Source: Marinobacter sp. es.048 (GTDB lineage Bacteria; Pseudomonadota; Gammaproteobacteria; Pseudomonadales; Oleiphilaceae). From it: a stretch of DNA of 64,000 bases. The position numbers and the translations under genes were made by a program. Of this stretch, positions 1 through 9,120 are shown in pieces (position 1 is the stretch's first letter; each line of letters starts with the position of its first letter). Under the pieces are notes generated by a model that was not told the DNA's origin, ran no database searches, and saw only the letters and a program-made list of their open reading frames with translations. The stretch lies in the NCBI RefSeq assembly GCF_900188435.1, contig NZ_FYFA01000001.1:1364001-1428000 (forward strand). The letters run 5' to 3'.

Positions 1-1447
1 CCGCTTTACTCTTTCTCGTCGACTGCTTTCGTGGCGCCCTGGGCTTGGCTTTAGGCGGCAGAATAAGGCTTTCCAGTTCGTCCAGTGCTTCACCCGTGTA
101 AACCGCAAGTCTCTGCATGCTTGGCAGGGTGTCCCTGCAGCCCGTGTAGCCGAAGTTCAGCGATCCGTCATAGCTCAGGCAGGTGATGTTCAAGGCGCCA
201 CCGTGAGTAATCAGCGAGACAGGGTACATGGCTTCCAGTTTCGCGCCCTCGTAGTAAAGCGTTCTCTGGGGCCCCGGGACATTGGAAATCGTGACGTTAA
301 ATACCGGACGCATCCGACCGCCAAGGCCGGACATCAGTTGCAGTATGTAGGGCGACATCAGGAGCATGGTGTACTGGGTGAGCGCGCTTTTGGGCAGCTT
401 CTGCAAATGCTCTTTGGCTCTGCGGGTGGATGCCTTGATGTTTTGCAGGCGGGTCAGTGGATCCGCTTCGTCGGTCGCAAGCGAAGAGATCATGAAACTG
501 ATCTGGGTGCCTGTCCCCTCGTCATCGGACGGCCGGATGTTGACCGGGATGCCCGCGGTGAGGGGAACGTCCGGCAGTTCATTCTGTTCCAGCAGGAAGC
601 GTCTGAGGGCAGTTCCGCACAGGTACAGAACGATATCGTTTAGGGAGCCGCCGGAAACGTGGGCAAGCTCCTTGATCCGGTCCAGCTGGTAATGCTGGGT
701 GGCAAATCGGCGCTGGCCGGTAACCCGGTGATTGATCTTGGATATGGGCCCGGTGAACGGTGCCGTGAGGCCATCCTCGGGGTGACGGACTGAATGCACC
801 AGCCTGTTGCCTGCTTGCAACAAACGTGGCGCCATATCCGCCTGCAGTTTCAGGGCCTCCATGGCCTGTGAGACCGCGCCGGGCACGCTGGCCTCGGAAT
901 CGGATTTGCTGCCGCGACGGCGCTCCGGCCGAACCGACCAGGGTGGTGGCATGTCCCGTTTGTCGGGGTCGGTTGTCAGCACCCGTTGCATCAGGCGCAC
1001 ACCGCTGATGCCATCAATCATGGAATGATGCATCTTGGTGTAAAGCGCAAACCGGTTGTTTTCCAGTCCTTCAATAACGTGGCATTCCCAGAGCGGGCGG
1101 GCAAAATCCAGAGGGTTGGAATGCAGGCGGGACACCAGTATGCCCAGTTCCCGTTCACCGCCGGGACGCGGCAGCGCCGAGTGACGCACGTGGTAATCCA
1201 GATCGATTTTCTTGTCGACTTTCCAGCCCGGCGCCAGTACCCGACCCAACAGTCCGGACCAGGCAAGCTTTAAACCCCAGGGGGGCGCTACGTCACCGGT
1301 TTCCTTCATGCGGGTCACCATGTCCCGAAGGAAGGTTTCAGGGGCGCCCTCCGGTAGCGAAAAGATCTGCAGGTTGCCCACGTGCATGGGAGTATCTTCA
1401 GATTCTACGGCCAGCCAAGAGGCATCCAGGGTTCCCAGGCGTTTCAT
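1..1447 (-). CDS. Wax ester synthase / diacylglycerol acyltransferase (WS/DGAT), 3' end cut by window edge
   Basis: Transfers fatty acyl groups from acyl-CoA to long-chain alcohols or diacylglycerol, making storage wax esters or triacylglycerol. Translated from the ATG at 1447, the protein starts MKRLGTLDASWLAVESEDTP and carries the family's catalytic motif HHSMIDG at residues 140-146 (canonical HHxxxDG). The reading frame is open to base 1, so the last residues lie outside the window. About 482 codons are present and the tail is already lysine-rich, so little is missing for a family of roughly 455-480 residues. The storage role fits the AlkB and FadL genes elsewhere in the window. Substrate preference cannot be read from the sequence. 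Confidence 0.9.
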   Translation of the reverse strand, partial: MKRLGTLDASWLAVESEDTPMHVGNLQIFSLPEGAPETFLRDMVTRMKETGDVAPPWGLKLAWSGLLGRVLAPGWKVDKKIDLDYHVRHSALPRPGGERELGILVSRLHSNPLDFARPLWECHVIEGLENNRFALYTKMHHSMIDGISGVRLMQRVLTTDPDKRDMPPPWSVRPERRRGSKSDSEASVPGAVSQAMEALKLQADMAPRLLQAGNRLVHSVRHPEDGLTAPFTGPISKINHRVTGQRRFATQHYQLDRIKELAHVSGGSLNDIVLYLCGTALRRFLLEQNELPDVPLTAGIPVNIRPSDDEGTGTQISFMISSLATDEADPLTRLQNIKASTRRAKEHLQKLPKSALTQYTMLLMSPYILQLMSGLGGRMRPVFNVTISNVPGPQRTLYYEGAKLEAMYPVSLITHGGALNITCLSYDGSLNFGYTGCRDTLPSMQRLAVYTGEALDELESLILPPKAKPRAPRKQSTRKSKA

Positions 1448-1490
1448 TCCTTGTGTGTCTCCACCAGTGTTCACGTATTTTAGTTATCTG

Positions 1491-1508
1491 TTGCAAGTAT
1501 ACTTGCAA
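1491..1508. promoter_or_regulatory. Perfect 18-bp palindrome, putative operator
   Basis: TTGCAAGTATACTTGCAA is an exact palindrome in the 216-bp gap between the wax ester synthase start (1447) and the divergent transporter (1664). Size and symmetry resemble operators of MarR-type dimeric regulators, but no such regulator is encoded next to it. It could control either or both genes. Confidence 0.5.
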
Positions 1509-1663
1509 CTGCTTCGTGACACGATGTTTCAGGTCATAAAGTTCCCCGGTTTTGCAGTGCTTTATTGCCTCAAACGTTTGCCGTTTTAGTCTCCCGAAAG
1601 AGGCGAGTGTGTGCTACTTTTCATCGGTTGGTTGTAGTAAAAACAAAAACATCCGGAGGCGTT

Positions 1664-2548
1664 GTGGAATCCAGCCCGCTTATCTCGGCAGGACTGCCGA
1701 TTGCTCTGTTCATTATTATGATTGGTATCGGCATGACCCTGACGATACGAGACTTCCGCCAGGTTGCGGTGTATCCCAAAGGGATGATTGTGGGCACCAT
1801 TGCCCAGATCCTTGTCATGCCTCTCATCGCCTTCATGCTGGCCACGTTGCTGGCAGTGCCGCCGGCCATAGCCGTCGGACTTGTAATCATCGCCGCCTGT
1901 CCCGGGGGCACAACCTCGAACCTGTTTGTGCTGCTCTCGCGGGGTAACATTGCGCTATCCATCGTGCTGACCGTCAGCGCCAGCCTGATCACCATCCTTA
2001 CCCTGCCGTTGTTTACCAACATTGCCCTTCAGTACTACATGGGAACCGAAGAAGACATTGTGCTGCCGGTCTGGAAAACCGTGGGGATGCTGATCGGCAT
2101 CGTGCTCTTCCCGGTAGCGATCGGAATGGTGGTTCGTACCCGCAAGCCGGAAGTTGCCCGTAAGGCAGAAAGCATTGTGAGTATCTTCGGCGGTATTGTG
2201 CTGGCGTTGCTGATTGTGGCCCTGGTTTATGGGGTTCGTGACCAGATCTGGGAGCTTCTGAAACAGGCGGGGCCGGCGACCATTCTGTTGAACGTGGCCG
2301 GTATCGGTCTGGGCCTTGCTGCGGGCCGTGTGGCGGGTCTGACCCAGCGGGAATCGCTGGCGGTGGCGGTGGAACTGGGCGTAAAGAACGGTACCATTGC
2401 CCTCATGGTTACCCTGACGCTGCTGGAGTCCAGCGCCATGTCCATTCCGGCCGCTGTATACGGCGTGCTGATGTTCCCGATCGGCTTTGTTCTGGCCATG
2501 TACGGCCGAAGCATCATTCCTATTTCGACGGTACAGAAGAAAAACTGA
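1664..2548 (+). CDS. Bile acid:sodium symporter (BASS/SBF) family transporter
   Basis: Inner-membrane sodium-coupled transporter of the BASS superfamily, whose members carry bile acids, keto acids or other organic anions. The 294-residue protein is almost wholly hydrophobic with about nine or ten membrane segments. It contains the family signatures AACPGGTTSN and ELGVKNGTIA, which form the crossover sodium and substrate site. A GTG start at 1664 is preferred because GGAGG lies at 1655-1659 and the protein then begins just before the first membrane segment. Longer forms would add an implausible basic leader. It precedes lrgAB on the same strand by 15 bp, so co-transcription is likely. The substrate is unknown. 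Confidence 0.85.
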   Translation: MESSPLISAGLPIALFIIMIGIGMTLTIRDFRQVAVYPKGMIVGTIAQILVMPLIAFMLATLLAVPPAIAVGLVIIAACPGGTTSNLFVLLSRGNIALSIVLTVSASLITILTLPLFTNIALQYYMGTEEDIVLPVWKTVGMLIGIVLFPVAIGMVVRTRKPEVARKAESIVSIFGGIVLALLIVALVYGVRDQIWELLKQAGPATILLNVAGIGLGLAAGRVAGLTQRESLAVAVELGVKNGTIALMVTLTLLESSAMSIPAAVYGVLMFPIGFVLAMYGRSIIPISTVQKKN

Positions 2549-2563
2549 CTGGAGTCCTGCGTC

Positions 2564-2944
2564 ATGCAGTTCCTGAACGGCATTACCCTGCTACTGGTGT
2601 ATCAGCTGGTGGGTGAAATTACGGTTCGATTGTTGGGCCTACCCATTCCCGGGCCAGTGCTTGGTATGGTGATGCTGTTCATCACCCTGATGATCCGGGG
2701 CAAGGCCCCGGAGTCCGTTGATCAGGCCTCCACGGCCTTGCTCAGTCATCTCTCACTTCTGTTCGTTCCGGCTGGCGTGGGCATGATGGCGCATTTTGGC
2801 CGCATCGCCGACGAGTGGCTTCCGATAACCCTGGCGCTGCTGTTGAGCACGGTAATTACCATGGTCGCAACCGCCCTGATTATGCAGGTGACCACCCGCT
2901 GGTTCGCCAAGCCGCTTGCTGAAAAGGAGGGCAGCGATGAATGA
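2564..2944 (+). CDS. lrgA: CidA/LrgA family membrane protein
   Basis: Small (126 aa) inner-membrane protein with four hydrophobic segments. The N-terminal pattern (LLVYQLVGEITVRLLGLPIP followed by GPVLGMVMLF) is typical of the CidA/LrgA family. These proteins are described as holin-like and, together with LrgB, have been linked to export or import of small metabolites such as pyruvate and to autolysis control. The stop overlaps the start of lrgB by 8 bp, indicating translational coupling. It follows the BASS transporter by 15 bp. Assignment to LrgA rather than CidA cannot be made from the sequence alone. Confidence 0.85.
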   Translation: MQFLNGITLLLVYQLVGEITVRLLGLPIPGPVLGMVMLFITLMIRGKAPESVDQASTALLSHLSLLFVPAGVGMMAHFGRIADEWLPITLALLLSTVITMVATALIMQVTTRWFAKPLAEKEGSDE

Positions 2945-3674
2945 GCCGGGCCTGAAAGACATCTGGGTATATCTCTCCGCATCACCGCTATTGGGGTTGA
3001 CGATCACCCTGGTGGCCTATGGCCTGGCCTACCGGCTTTATCTGAAAACCAACTCCAACCCTCTGGCCAACCCGGTGGTCACCTCTGTTGCCATGCTGAT
3101 CATCCTGTTGCTGGCAACAGGTACCTCCTACAGTGATTATTTTGAAGGGGGGCAGTTTGTTCACTTCCTGCTGGGGCCTGCGACGGTGGCATTGGCCGTT
3201 CCCCTGTATCAGCAGTTTTCCAGGCTTAGACAGCTGTGGTTGCCGGTGACCATTTCGCTCTTTTGCGGCGTGGTGATCGCCGCTGGCAGCTCCATTGGCC
3301 TGGCCCGTCTTCTGGGCGGCTCCACGGAGATCCAGATGTCCCTGGCACCGAAATCGGCAACGGCGCCGGTGGCCATGGGTATTTCTGAAAAAATAGGCGG
3401 GCTTCCGTCACTGACTGCCGTATTGGTGGTCATCACTGGCATCACGGGCGCCGTTCTGGGCACCAAACTGTTTGAATGGATCCGGGTTCGCGATGACACC
3501 GCCAAGGGCATTGCCATGGGTGTCGCGGCACACGGTATCGGGACTGCCAGGGCATTTCAGGTAAGCTCGCAGATGGGCGCTTTTTCTGGCCTGGCGATGG
3601 CGCTTTCCGCCTTTGCCACCGCCTTGCTTGTGCCCTGGCTGGTTGATCTGCTTGAGGCCTGGATCCCCGCCTGA
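2937..3674 (+). CDS. lrgB: LrgB/CidB family membrane protein
   Basis: Partner of LrgA; a polytopic membrane protein of 245 aa. The segment APKSATAPVAMGISEKIGG and the C-terminal GVAAHGIGTARAFQ are hallmarks of the LrgB family. The start ATG at 2937 was chosen because AAAAGGAGG at 2922-2930 is ideally spaced and lies inside the lrgA 3' end; the longer frame starting at 2916 would have no such site. The pair probably forms one complex in the inner membrane. With the BASS transporter upstream, the three genes look like an organic-acid transport group, but that is inference from proximity. Confidence 0.88.
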   Translation: MNEPGLKDIWVYLSASPLLGLTITLVAYGLAYRLYLKTNSNPLANPVVTSVAMLIILLLATGTSYSDYFEGGQFVHFLLGPATVALAVPLYQQFSRLRQLWLPVTISLFCGVVIAAGSSIGLARLLGGSTEIQMSLAPKSATAPVAMGISEKIGGLPSLTAVLVVITGITGAVLGTKLFEWIRVRDDTAKGIAMGVAAHGIGTARAFQVSSQMGAFSGLAMALSAFATALLVPWLVDLLEAWIPA

Positions 3675-3719
3675 TTTCGCTACCGTGATACCTTGAATAG
3701 CGAACTCTGAGGAGGCCCT

Positions 3720-5795
3720 TTGCACAAAAACCATTACCTTGCAGCGGTTGTATTGGTGCCGGTCTGTTTTTCAGTCTCGCTTCCCGCGATTGGCCAGTCG
3801 CCATCAGACAATGACGATGAGCTGGTGTTGAAAGTCACGGCGCCACGGCTGGTTCGGGATCTCTATGAAACGCCCGCGGCGGTCTCTGTGGTGAACGCTC
3901 CAGACATCCGCGAAGGTCAGCAACGCCTGCAATTGGATGAATCGCTGGATACGGTCCCCGGCCTGTTTTTCCAGAACCGCTATAACTTTGCTCAGAACCT
4001 TCGTCTTTCCACCCGTGGCTTTGGGGCCCGGTCGCCTTTCGGTATACGGGGTATTCGCATCCAGGTAGACGGAATTCCCTACACTCTGCCGGATGGCCAA
4101 TCCCAGATTGATGCGGTTGACCTGGATTCGGCTCAGCGTATCGAAGTGATTCGCGGGCCCTCGTCTGTTCAGTATGGCAATGCCTCCGGTGGCGTCATAG
4201 ATATCACTACAGCCCGGGGAGACGATCAGCCACCGGGTGCGCGGCTCCGACAGGATGTGGGAAGTGATGATTATTACAAGACCACAGCACAGGCCAACGG
4301 TACCCAGGGCAATACAAGTGGTATTGCCACCATGTCATGGCTGAACTACAACGGCTACCGCGAACAGAGTGAGGTTGAGAAGGGGCTGTTCAATGGCCGC
4401 TTGTCCCATGAATGGGGCGAAGGGCAAAGGGTGACCGCCACTCTCAATGCCCTGCACACGCCAAGGGCGGAAGATCCCGCAGGCCTGACCGCTGAGCAGG
4501 TCGCGGAGGACCGGCGCCAGGCTACTGACAATGCCAAGAGGCTGGACTCGGGTCAGGACGTTGATCAGCAGACGCTCGGGCTGTTGTATGAAGCCCCTGC
4601 CGGCGATGCCGGGAACCTGACCGTAAGCACCTTCTTTACCCGTCGCGATTTCAGACAGCAATTACCGTTTCCCGGCCCCAGCCTTATTGCTTACGATCGG
4701 CAATTTTACGGCATCAGCTCGGATTATCAGCAGGGCAGTGAGCTTGCCGGTCGGCCGCTGACCTGGGTAGTGGGTGTCGACTTGCACCGCCAGTCGGACA
4801 AGCGTCGCCGCTACTCGGTGTCGTTCAATGGTGAGGTGACCGCACAGACGCAAATGGAAACCCAGAATGCCACAACAGCGGCGGTATTCGCACAGGGTGA
4901 TCTTGCCCTGACCGACCGTTTCAACGTCTCTATCGGTACCCGCTTTGACCGCCTGAGGCTGTCTGTGGATGACCAAAAACTGGATGACGGGGACGATTCC
5001 GGAAGCCGCACCTACGATGAGTTTAGTGGCTTTGCCGGTGTCAGTTACCGGCTGGCACCTCGCCAGCAGTTGTACGCAACGATAGGCACGGCGTTCGAGT
5101 CGCCCACCTTTACCGAATTTGCCAACCCCGATGGCAGCGGTGGGTTCAACCCCGATATCGGCCCTCAACAGGCCCTCAACCGGGAAGTCGGGGTGCGAGG
5201 CGGTTTTGGGCAGGGCTTGAGTTATGACCTGGCGCTGTTCTCAATCCGGGTGGATGATGAAATCCTGCCTTATGAAATCGACAACCGCACGTTTTATGAG
5301 AATGCCGGGCGCACTGAACGCAATGGTATCGAACTCGGCCTCAGCTGGGATATTTCATACGCGTGGCGAATCACCAGCGCCCTGACTCTTGCCGATTACA
5401 AGCTCAGGAATTTCACTGACGAACAGGGCAACGACGCCTATGGCAACCGACTGCCCGGTCTGCCCCGTGAGCAGTGGGTTACGGAAGTGGAATGGCGTAG
5501 TGGCGGCCAGCGGTTCGCAGCGCTGGAATGGCAGTACGTTGGCGATCTGTACGCTGAGAACAGTAACCAGACAAACGTCAGTGACTATTGGTTGCTTGGT
5601 ATCCGGGCCGGCGATAGCGTGCGTATTGGACGTCAGAGCCTGAATTTCTATGGTGGCGTCCGCAACCTGTTGGATGAAGACTACTTCAGCAATATCCGTA
5701 TCAATGCCAACGCGGATCGGCCCGTAGAGGAGCGCGGCTATTTTGAGCCCGCCGCGGGAAGAACTTTTTATGCGGGCCTGGAATGGGTATTCTGA
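3720..5795 (+). CDS. pqqU: TonB-dependent outer membrane receptor, YncD/PqqU-like
   Basis: Outer-membrane gated channel of 691 aa. A signal peptide (to about residue 26, ...LPAIGQ), a TonB-box-like stretch ELVLKVTAP, a plug domain with DGIPYTLPDGQSQ and EVIRGPSSVQYGNASGGVIDI, and a C-terminal barrel ending in Phe (GLEWVF) are visible. From memory, the plug is unusually close to E. coli YncD (PqqU), the receptor for the cofactor pyrroloquinoline quinone; TPAAVSVV, ESL..VPGL, RGFG.RS..GIRGIR and LPDGQ are shared. The start is a TTG at 3720 with GAGGAGG at 3709-3715. Ligand assignment rests on recalled similarity. No PQQ-dependent dehydrogenase is seen nearby. Confidence 0.8.
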   Translation: MHKNHYLAAVVLVPVCFSVSLPAIGQSPSDNDDELVLKVTAPRLVRDLYETPAAVSVVNAPDIREGQQRLQLDESLDTVPGLFFQNRYNFAQNLRLSTRGFGARSPFGIRGIRIQVDGIPYTLPDGQSQIDAVDLDSAQRIEVIRGPSSVQYGNASGGVIDITTARGDDQPPGARLRQDVGSDDYYKTTAQANGTQGNTSGIATMSWLNYNGYREQSEVEKGLFNGRLSHEWGEGQRVTATLNALHTPRAEDPAGLTAEQVAEDRRQATDNAKRLDSGQDVDQQTLGLLYEAPAGDAGNLTVSTFFTRRDFRQQLPFPGPSLIAYDRQFYGISSDYQQGSELAGRPLTWVVGVDLHRQSDKRRRYSVSFNGEVTAQTQMETQNATTAAVFAQGDLALTDRFNVSIGTRFDRLRLSVDDQKLDDGDDSGSRTYDEFSGFAGVSYRLAPRQQLYATIGTAFESPTFTEFANPDGSGGFNPDIGPQQALNREVGVRGGFGQGLSYDLALFSIRVDDEILPYEIDNRTFYENAGRTERNGIELGLSWDISYAWRITSALTLADYKLRNFTDEQGNDAYGNRLPGLPREQWVTEVEWRSGGQRFAALEWQYVGDLYAENSNQTNVSDYWLLGIRAGDSVRIGRQSLNFYGGVRNLLDEDYFSNIRINANADRPVEERGYFEPAAGRTFYAGLEWVF

Positions 5796-5833
5796 GCAGT
5801 GATAACAACATAAACCGTAGGGATTTTTAATTC

Positions 5834-7192
5834 ATGCAAACCAAGTTTCTTCTCGAAGAAAGCCAGATGCCGAAATACTGGTACAACCTTCAGGCGGACC
5901 TGCCTGAGCCGTTGCCGGCCGTGCTGCACCCGGGCACCCAGCAGCCGGTGGGCCCGTCGGATCTTGAGCCGCTGTTTCCGATGGCGCTGATCGAACAGGA
6001 AGTAACCACCGAGCGGGAAATCGACATTCCGGAGCCGGTGCGTGATGTCTACAACCTGTGGCGCCCGGCGCCTCTTTACCGCGCCCATCGCCTCGAGAAG
6101 GCGCTCGGTACGCCGGCAAAAATCTTTTACAAATACGAAGGCGTTAGCCCGGCGGGCAGCCACAAGCCCAACACCGCGATTCCGCAAGCCTTCTACAACC
6201 GGGAAGCGGGCATTCGCACCCTCACCACCGAAACCGGTGCAGGGCAGTGGGGCACATCGCTTTCCTTCGCCGGTTCCCTGTTTGATATAGATGTTACCGT
6301 GTTTCAGGTGCGGGTTTCCTACAACCAGAAGCCCTACCGTCGGGCGGTCATGGAAACCTACGGCGCCAAATGTGTGGCTTCGCCCTCGGAACTGACCGAG
6401 TTTGGCCGCAAGGTGCTGGCTGAGACACCGGATCACACCGGCAGTCTGGGCATAGCCATCTCCGAAGCGGTGGAGCTGGCGGTGCAGGACCCGAACACGA
6501 AGTATGCCCTGGGCTCGGTTCTCAACCATGTGTTGCTGCACCAGAGCATCATCGGCCTGGAAGCCATGCAACAGATGGAAATGGCAGACTGCTGGCCAGA
6601 TGTGATTGTTGGTTGTACCGGCGGTGGTTCCAACTTTGCAGGTATCGCCTTCCCGTTTATGGGACACGCCCTGAGAGGTGGTGAGAAATCCCGGATTGTT
6701 GCGGTAGAGCCCTCGGCCTGCCCAACCCTGACCCGCGGCAAATACGCCTACGATTATGGCGATACTGCCCATATGACGCCGCTCACCAAGATGCATACCC
6801 TGGGTTCGGGGTTCACGCCGCCAGGATTCCACGCCGGCGGTCTTCGCTATCATGGCATGGCGCCGCTGGTGTCCCATGCCAAGGAACTGGGCCTGTTTGA
6901 TGCGGTGTCCTACACCCAGCGGGAGTGCTTCGAGGCCGGTGTTCTGTTCGCCAGGAACGAGGGGATTGTGCCGGCTCCAGAGGCCAATCATGCGGTCAAG
7001 GGCGCCATCGACGAAGCCCTGCGCTGCAAGCGGGAAGGCAAGGAAGAGGTAATCCTGTTCAACCTCTGCGGCCACGGCCATTTCGATATGGCGGCCTACA
7101 CCTCCTACTTCGCCGGTGAACTGAGCGACCACGAATACGACGAACAGGAACTGGCTATGGCTCTTTCCGGACTGCCCTCGGTCAACGCCTGA
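5834..7192 (+). CDS. TrpB2-type tryptophan synthase beta-like PLP enzyme
   Basis: Fold-type II PLP enzyme condensing indole (or an analogue) with serine. The PLP lysine is Lys111 in AGSHKPNTA, and the phosphate loop GGGSNFAG is at residues 263-270. The long N-terminal part with [18 protein letters not shown] and the total length of 452 aa are typical of the TrpB2 group rather than the ordinary 400-residue TrpB. No trpA lies nearby, which is usual for TrpB2, whose members are thought to work alone, for example in indole salvage. The gene ends one base before the stop of the convergent PhoD-like gene. A 454-codon open frame on the opposite strand is an artefact of GC-rich coding sequence. Confidence 0.88.
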   Translation: MQTKFLLEESQMPKYWYNLQADLPEPLPAVLHPGTQQPVGPSDLEPLFPMALIEQEVTTEREIDIPEPVRDVYNLWRPAPLYRAHRLEKALGTPAKIFYKYEGVSPAGSHKPNTAIPQAFYNREAGIRTLTTETGAGQWGTSLSFAGSLFDIDVTVFQVRVSYNQKPYRRAVMETYGAKCVASPSELTEFGRKVLAETPDHTGSLGIAISEAVELAVQDPNTKYALGSVLNHVLLHQSIIGLEAMQQMEMADCWPDVIVGCTGGGSNFAGIAFPFMGHALRGGEKSRIVAVEPSACPTLTRGKYAYDYGDTAHMTPLTKMHTLGSGFTPPGFHAGGLRYHGMAPLVSHAKELGLFDAVSYTQRECFEAGVLFARNEGIVPAPEANHAVKGAIDEALRCKREGKEEVILFNLCGHGHFDMAAYTSYFAGELSDHEYDEQELAMALSGLPSVNA

Positions 7193-9007
7193 TCAGTCGT
7201 CTTTAGCCCGCTGCTGAAACACCGTACCGCCGCCTCCGGCATTCAATTGCCGGATGGCGGTGGGAGCGCCTTCGTTATTCAGCCGTACGTCCCCGATGCC
7301 AGACCCATTCCACAACCGCTCACCGGCCTCCCGGCCCTCGGGCAGCCTGGGTGAAATCCACATGCGCCGTCTCTTGGTGAACCAGTTGAGGGGCGACCAG
7401 GGTGCGAACAGCCAGCGATTGAGCCGGTCCAGCCATTCCAGCAGGGTGTTGGGGAATTCGTTCTTGATACCGCTACTGGTGATCTGCCAGACACGGGGGC
7501 CGTTCTGTTTGTGGCGCAGCCGCACATCGTAAGCAAACGAATAGTGAACATCGCCTGAGAGAATCACGAAGTGCCTGGGCGTTCGGGGGTGGCCGAAAAT
7601 ATTCAGTAGCACACTGGCCGCGCCCCGATGCGCCATCCAGTTTTCAGCATCCACCAACAGCGGCTTGCCAAAGAAGGTAAACACCCGCTGGATCATCTCG
7701 ATGAGCTTTACCCCGAACATCGGCGCCGGCGAAACCACCACGACAGCATCCTCGCCCATGATTTCGTGTTGGAAATCGGTCAGTGATTCCCAGTCCATCA
7801 GTCCAGAGGGGTGACTGCGCCGGATTTCACTCCGCCAGCGATGGGTGCGGGTGTCCAGCACCACCAGTCTGGGTGATGTTGGCAGGCTGTAGTGCCAGTG
7901 TTGAAAGTGGAACAGCTGGTCGATCAGATCATCCTGAATAGCCGTGTCCAGCTCGTGTTGCCCGTTGCTGGACTCGAACAGCCTCTGACACTGTTCGATT
8001 AACTGCCCGAAATTGCCAGGCTGGTTGCCCCAGCCCTGGCACAAAAGATAGCCCAGCAGGGCATTGCCAATGATGCGCCGGGAAAAGGGGTGTTCGTAAG
8101 CGGTGGTTTCCCAGAGGGCCGAGAGGTTCCAGTCGTCTGTGACGTCATGATCATCAAAGATCATGTAGACGGGCACGTTGGCCATGGCGCGAGCTGCCCG
8201 AGGCAGGCTCCTGCGGAACTCGTCGATGGCGGCCTGTTCTTTCCGGTAGCGCGCCAGTTCGTCCGGGTCATCGACCGGCTCGGTGCTGGTAACAAAAGCC
8301 CAGGGTTCCGGCGACCACACCAGCAGGTACATGGCCATCACCTCGGCAAACGAGATCAGGTGATTGCCGGCGTTGGCGGTGGTGAAAACGGGCTTTCGAA
8401 CGCCACCGAAAAAGCGCTCGGTCAGGTCCTCATTGAATTCGGATTCCGGCAGCAGTTCATCCCGGTGGTAATAGGCATTCGCCACCGAGGTCAGTTCCTT
8501 GCTGTGTTTGAGCGAGGCGCCTTCCAGCGTTTCCTGGTAAAGACCCAGCTGGTGAATGACGCACTGGATGGCATGGAGCATGGGGCCGGCCACATCGTCG
8601 GCGTAGACCTGGTCGCCGGTCATCAGGAGCAGGGACGGAACGTCCTCAAGTTTTTCTGCCGTCTGCAGTTCCTCGTCCACCCGAACCAGCCCGTCCCGGG
8701 AAGGATGGTGGGGTCTTCGGCAGGAGCCATGGAGTATGCGATCCAGTTTCGACTTCAGGGTAAAGCCCGGGCGTTCCCGGCCTTCGGGGCAGAGGTGAGG
8801 GGCCCATGCCCGGATCCACCGGGGGGCGTCGGATCCGTCGCCGGTAAGCCCCAGGTCGTATTCCAGTCGTGTGTTACGGGGCAAGGCGGACTCGGGCGTA
8901 ATTGTCAGCAGGTTCAGCCAGGCACGGGCGCCAACTCTGAGCTGGAAAAGCTCTGAATCGGCTACCGGACGATCCAGCAGCTGATTCTCACCATCGAAGA
9001 TCCGCAC
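7193..9007 (-). CDS. PhoD-like alkaline phosphatase / metallophosphatase; true start uncertain
   Basis: Member of the PhoD-like metallophosphatase family, hydrolysing phosphomonoesters or phosphodiesters. Numbered from a GTG at 9007, metal-binding motifs appear as GDQVYADD (131-138), FDDHDVTDDWN (284-294) and SGDVHYSF (484-491). The frame stays open upstream to about 9130 and encodes GPALAGPILRHAAPDS then IVLWLVTCEP, which looks like the true family N-terminus, but no ATG, GTG or TTG occurs in frame there. An ATG at 9106 is one frame off and would be joined by one extra base near 9093-9098. Either a non-standard start (CTG or ATT behind GAGGAGGA), a frameshift, or a shortened protein applies. 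No signal peptide is visible. It follows ycgB closely and may share its transcript. Confidence 0.8.
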   Translation of the reverse strand: MRIFDGENQLLDRPVADSELFQLRVGARAWLNLLTITPESALPRNTRLEYDLGLTGDGSDAPRWIRAWAPHLCPEGRERPGFTLKSKLDRILHGSCRRPHHPSRDGLVRVDEELQTAEKLEDVPSLLLMTGDQVYADDVAGPMLHAIQCVIHQLGLYQETLEGASLKHSKELTSVANAYYHRDELLPESEFNEDLTERFFGGVRKPVFTTANAGNHLISFAEVMAMYLLVWSPEPWAFVTSTEPVDDPDELARYRKEQAAIDEFRRSLPRAARAMANVPVYMIFDDHDVTDDWNLSALWETTAYEHPFSRRIIGNALLGYLLCQGWGNQPGNFGQLIEQCQRLFESSNGQHELDTAIQDDLIDQLFHFQHWHYSLPTSPRLVVLDTRTHRWRSEIRRSHPSGLMDWESLTDFQHEIMGEDAVVVVSPAPMFGVKLIEMIQRVFTFFGKPLLVDAENWMAHRGAASVLLNIFGHPRTPRHFVILSGDVHYSFAYDVRLRHKQNGPRVWQITSSGIKNEFPNTLLEWLDRLNRWLFAPWSPLNWFTKRRRMWISPRLPEGREAGERLWNGSGIGDVRLNNEGAPTAIRQLNAGGGGTVFQQRAKDD

Positions 9008-9120
9008 GGCAAAGGTAACCGGCTCGCAGGTTACCAGCCAAAGGACGATCGAGTCCGGCGCGGCATGACGTAGAATCGGGCCGGCCAGTGCCGGCCCGAA
9101 TTTGTCATCAGGCTCCAGAA

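Noticed and set aside
203..692. Overlapping open frames on the + strand near the left edge
   Set aside because: They lie antisense to the wax ester synthase, whose catalytic motif and continuous frame are convincing.
5768..7132. 454-codon open frame on the minus strand opposite TrpB2
   Set aside because: Arises from codon bias of the real gene; no recognisable family, and TrpB2 is clear on the + strand.
9077..9098. GC hairpin after ycgB as a terminator
   Set aside because: It coincides with codons for the conserved GPALAGPI region of the PhoD-like protein and has no U run.
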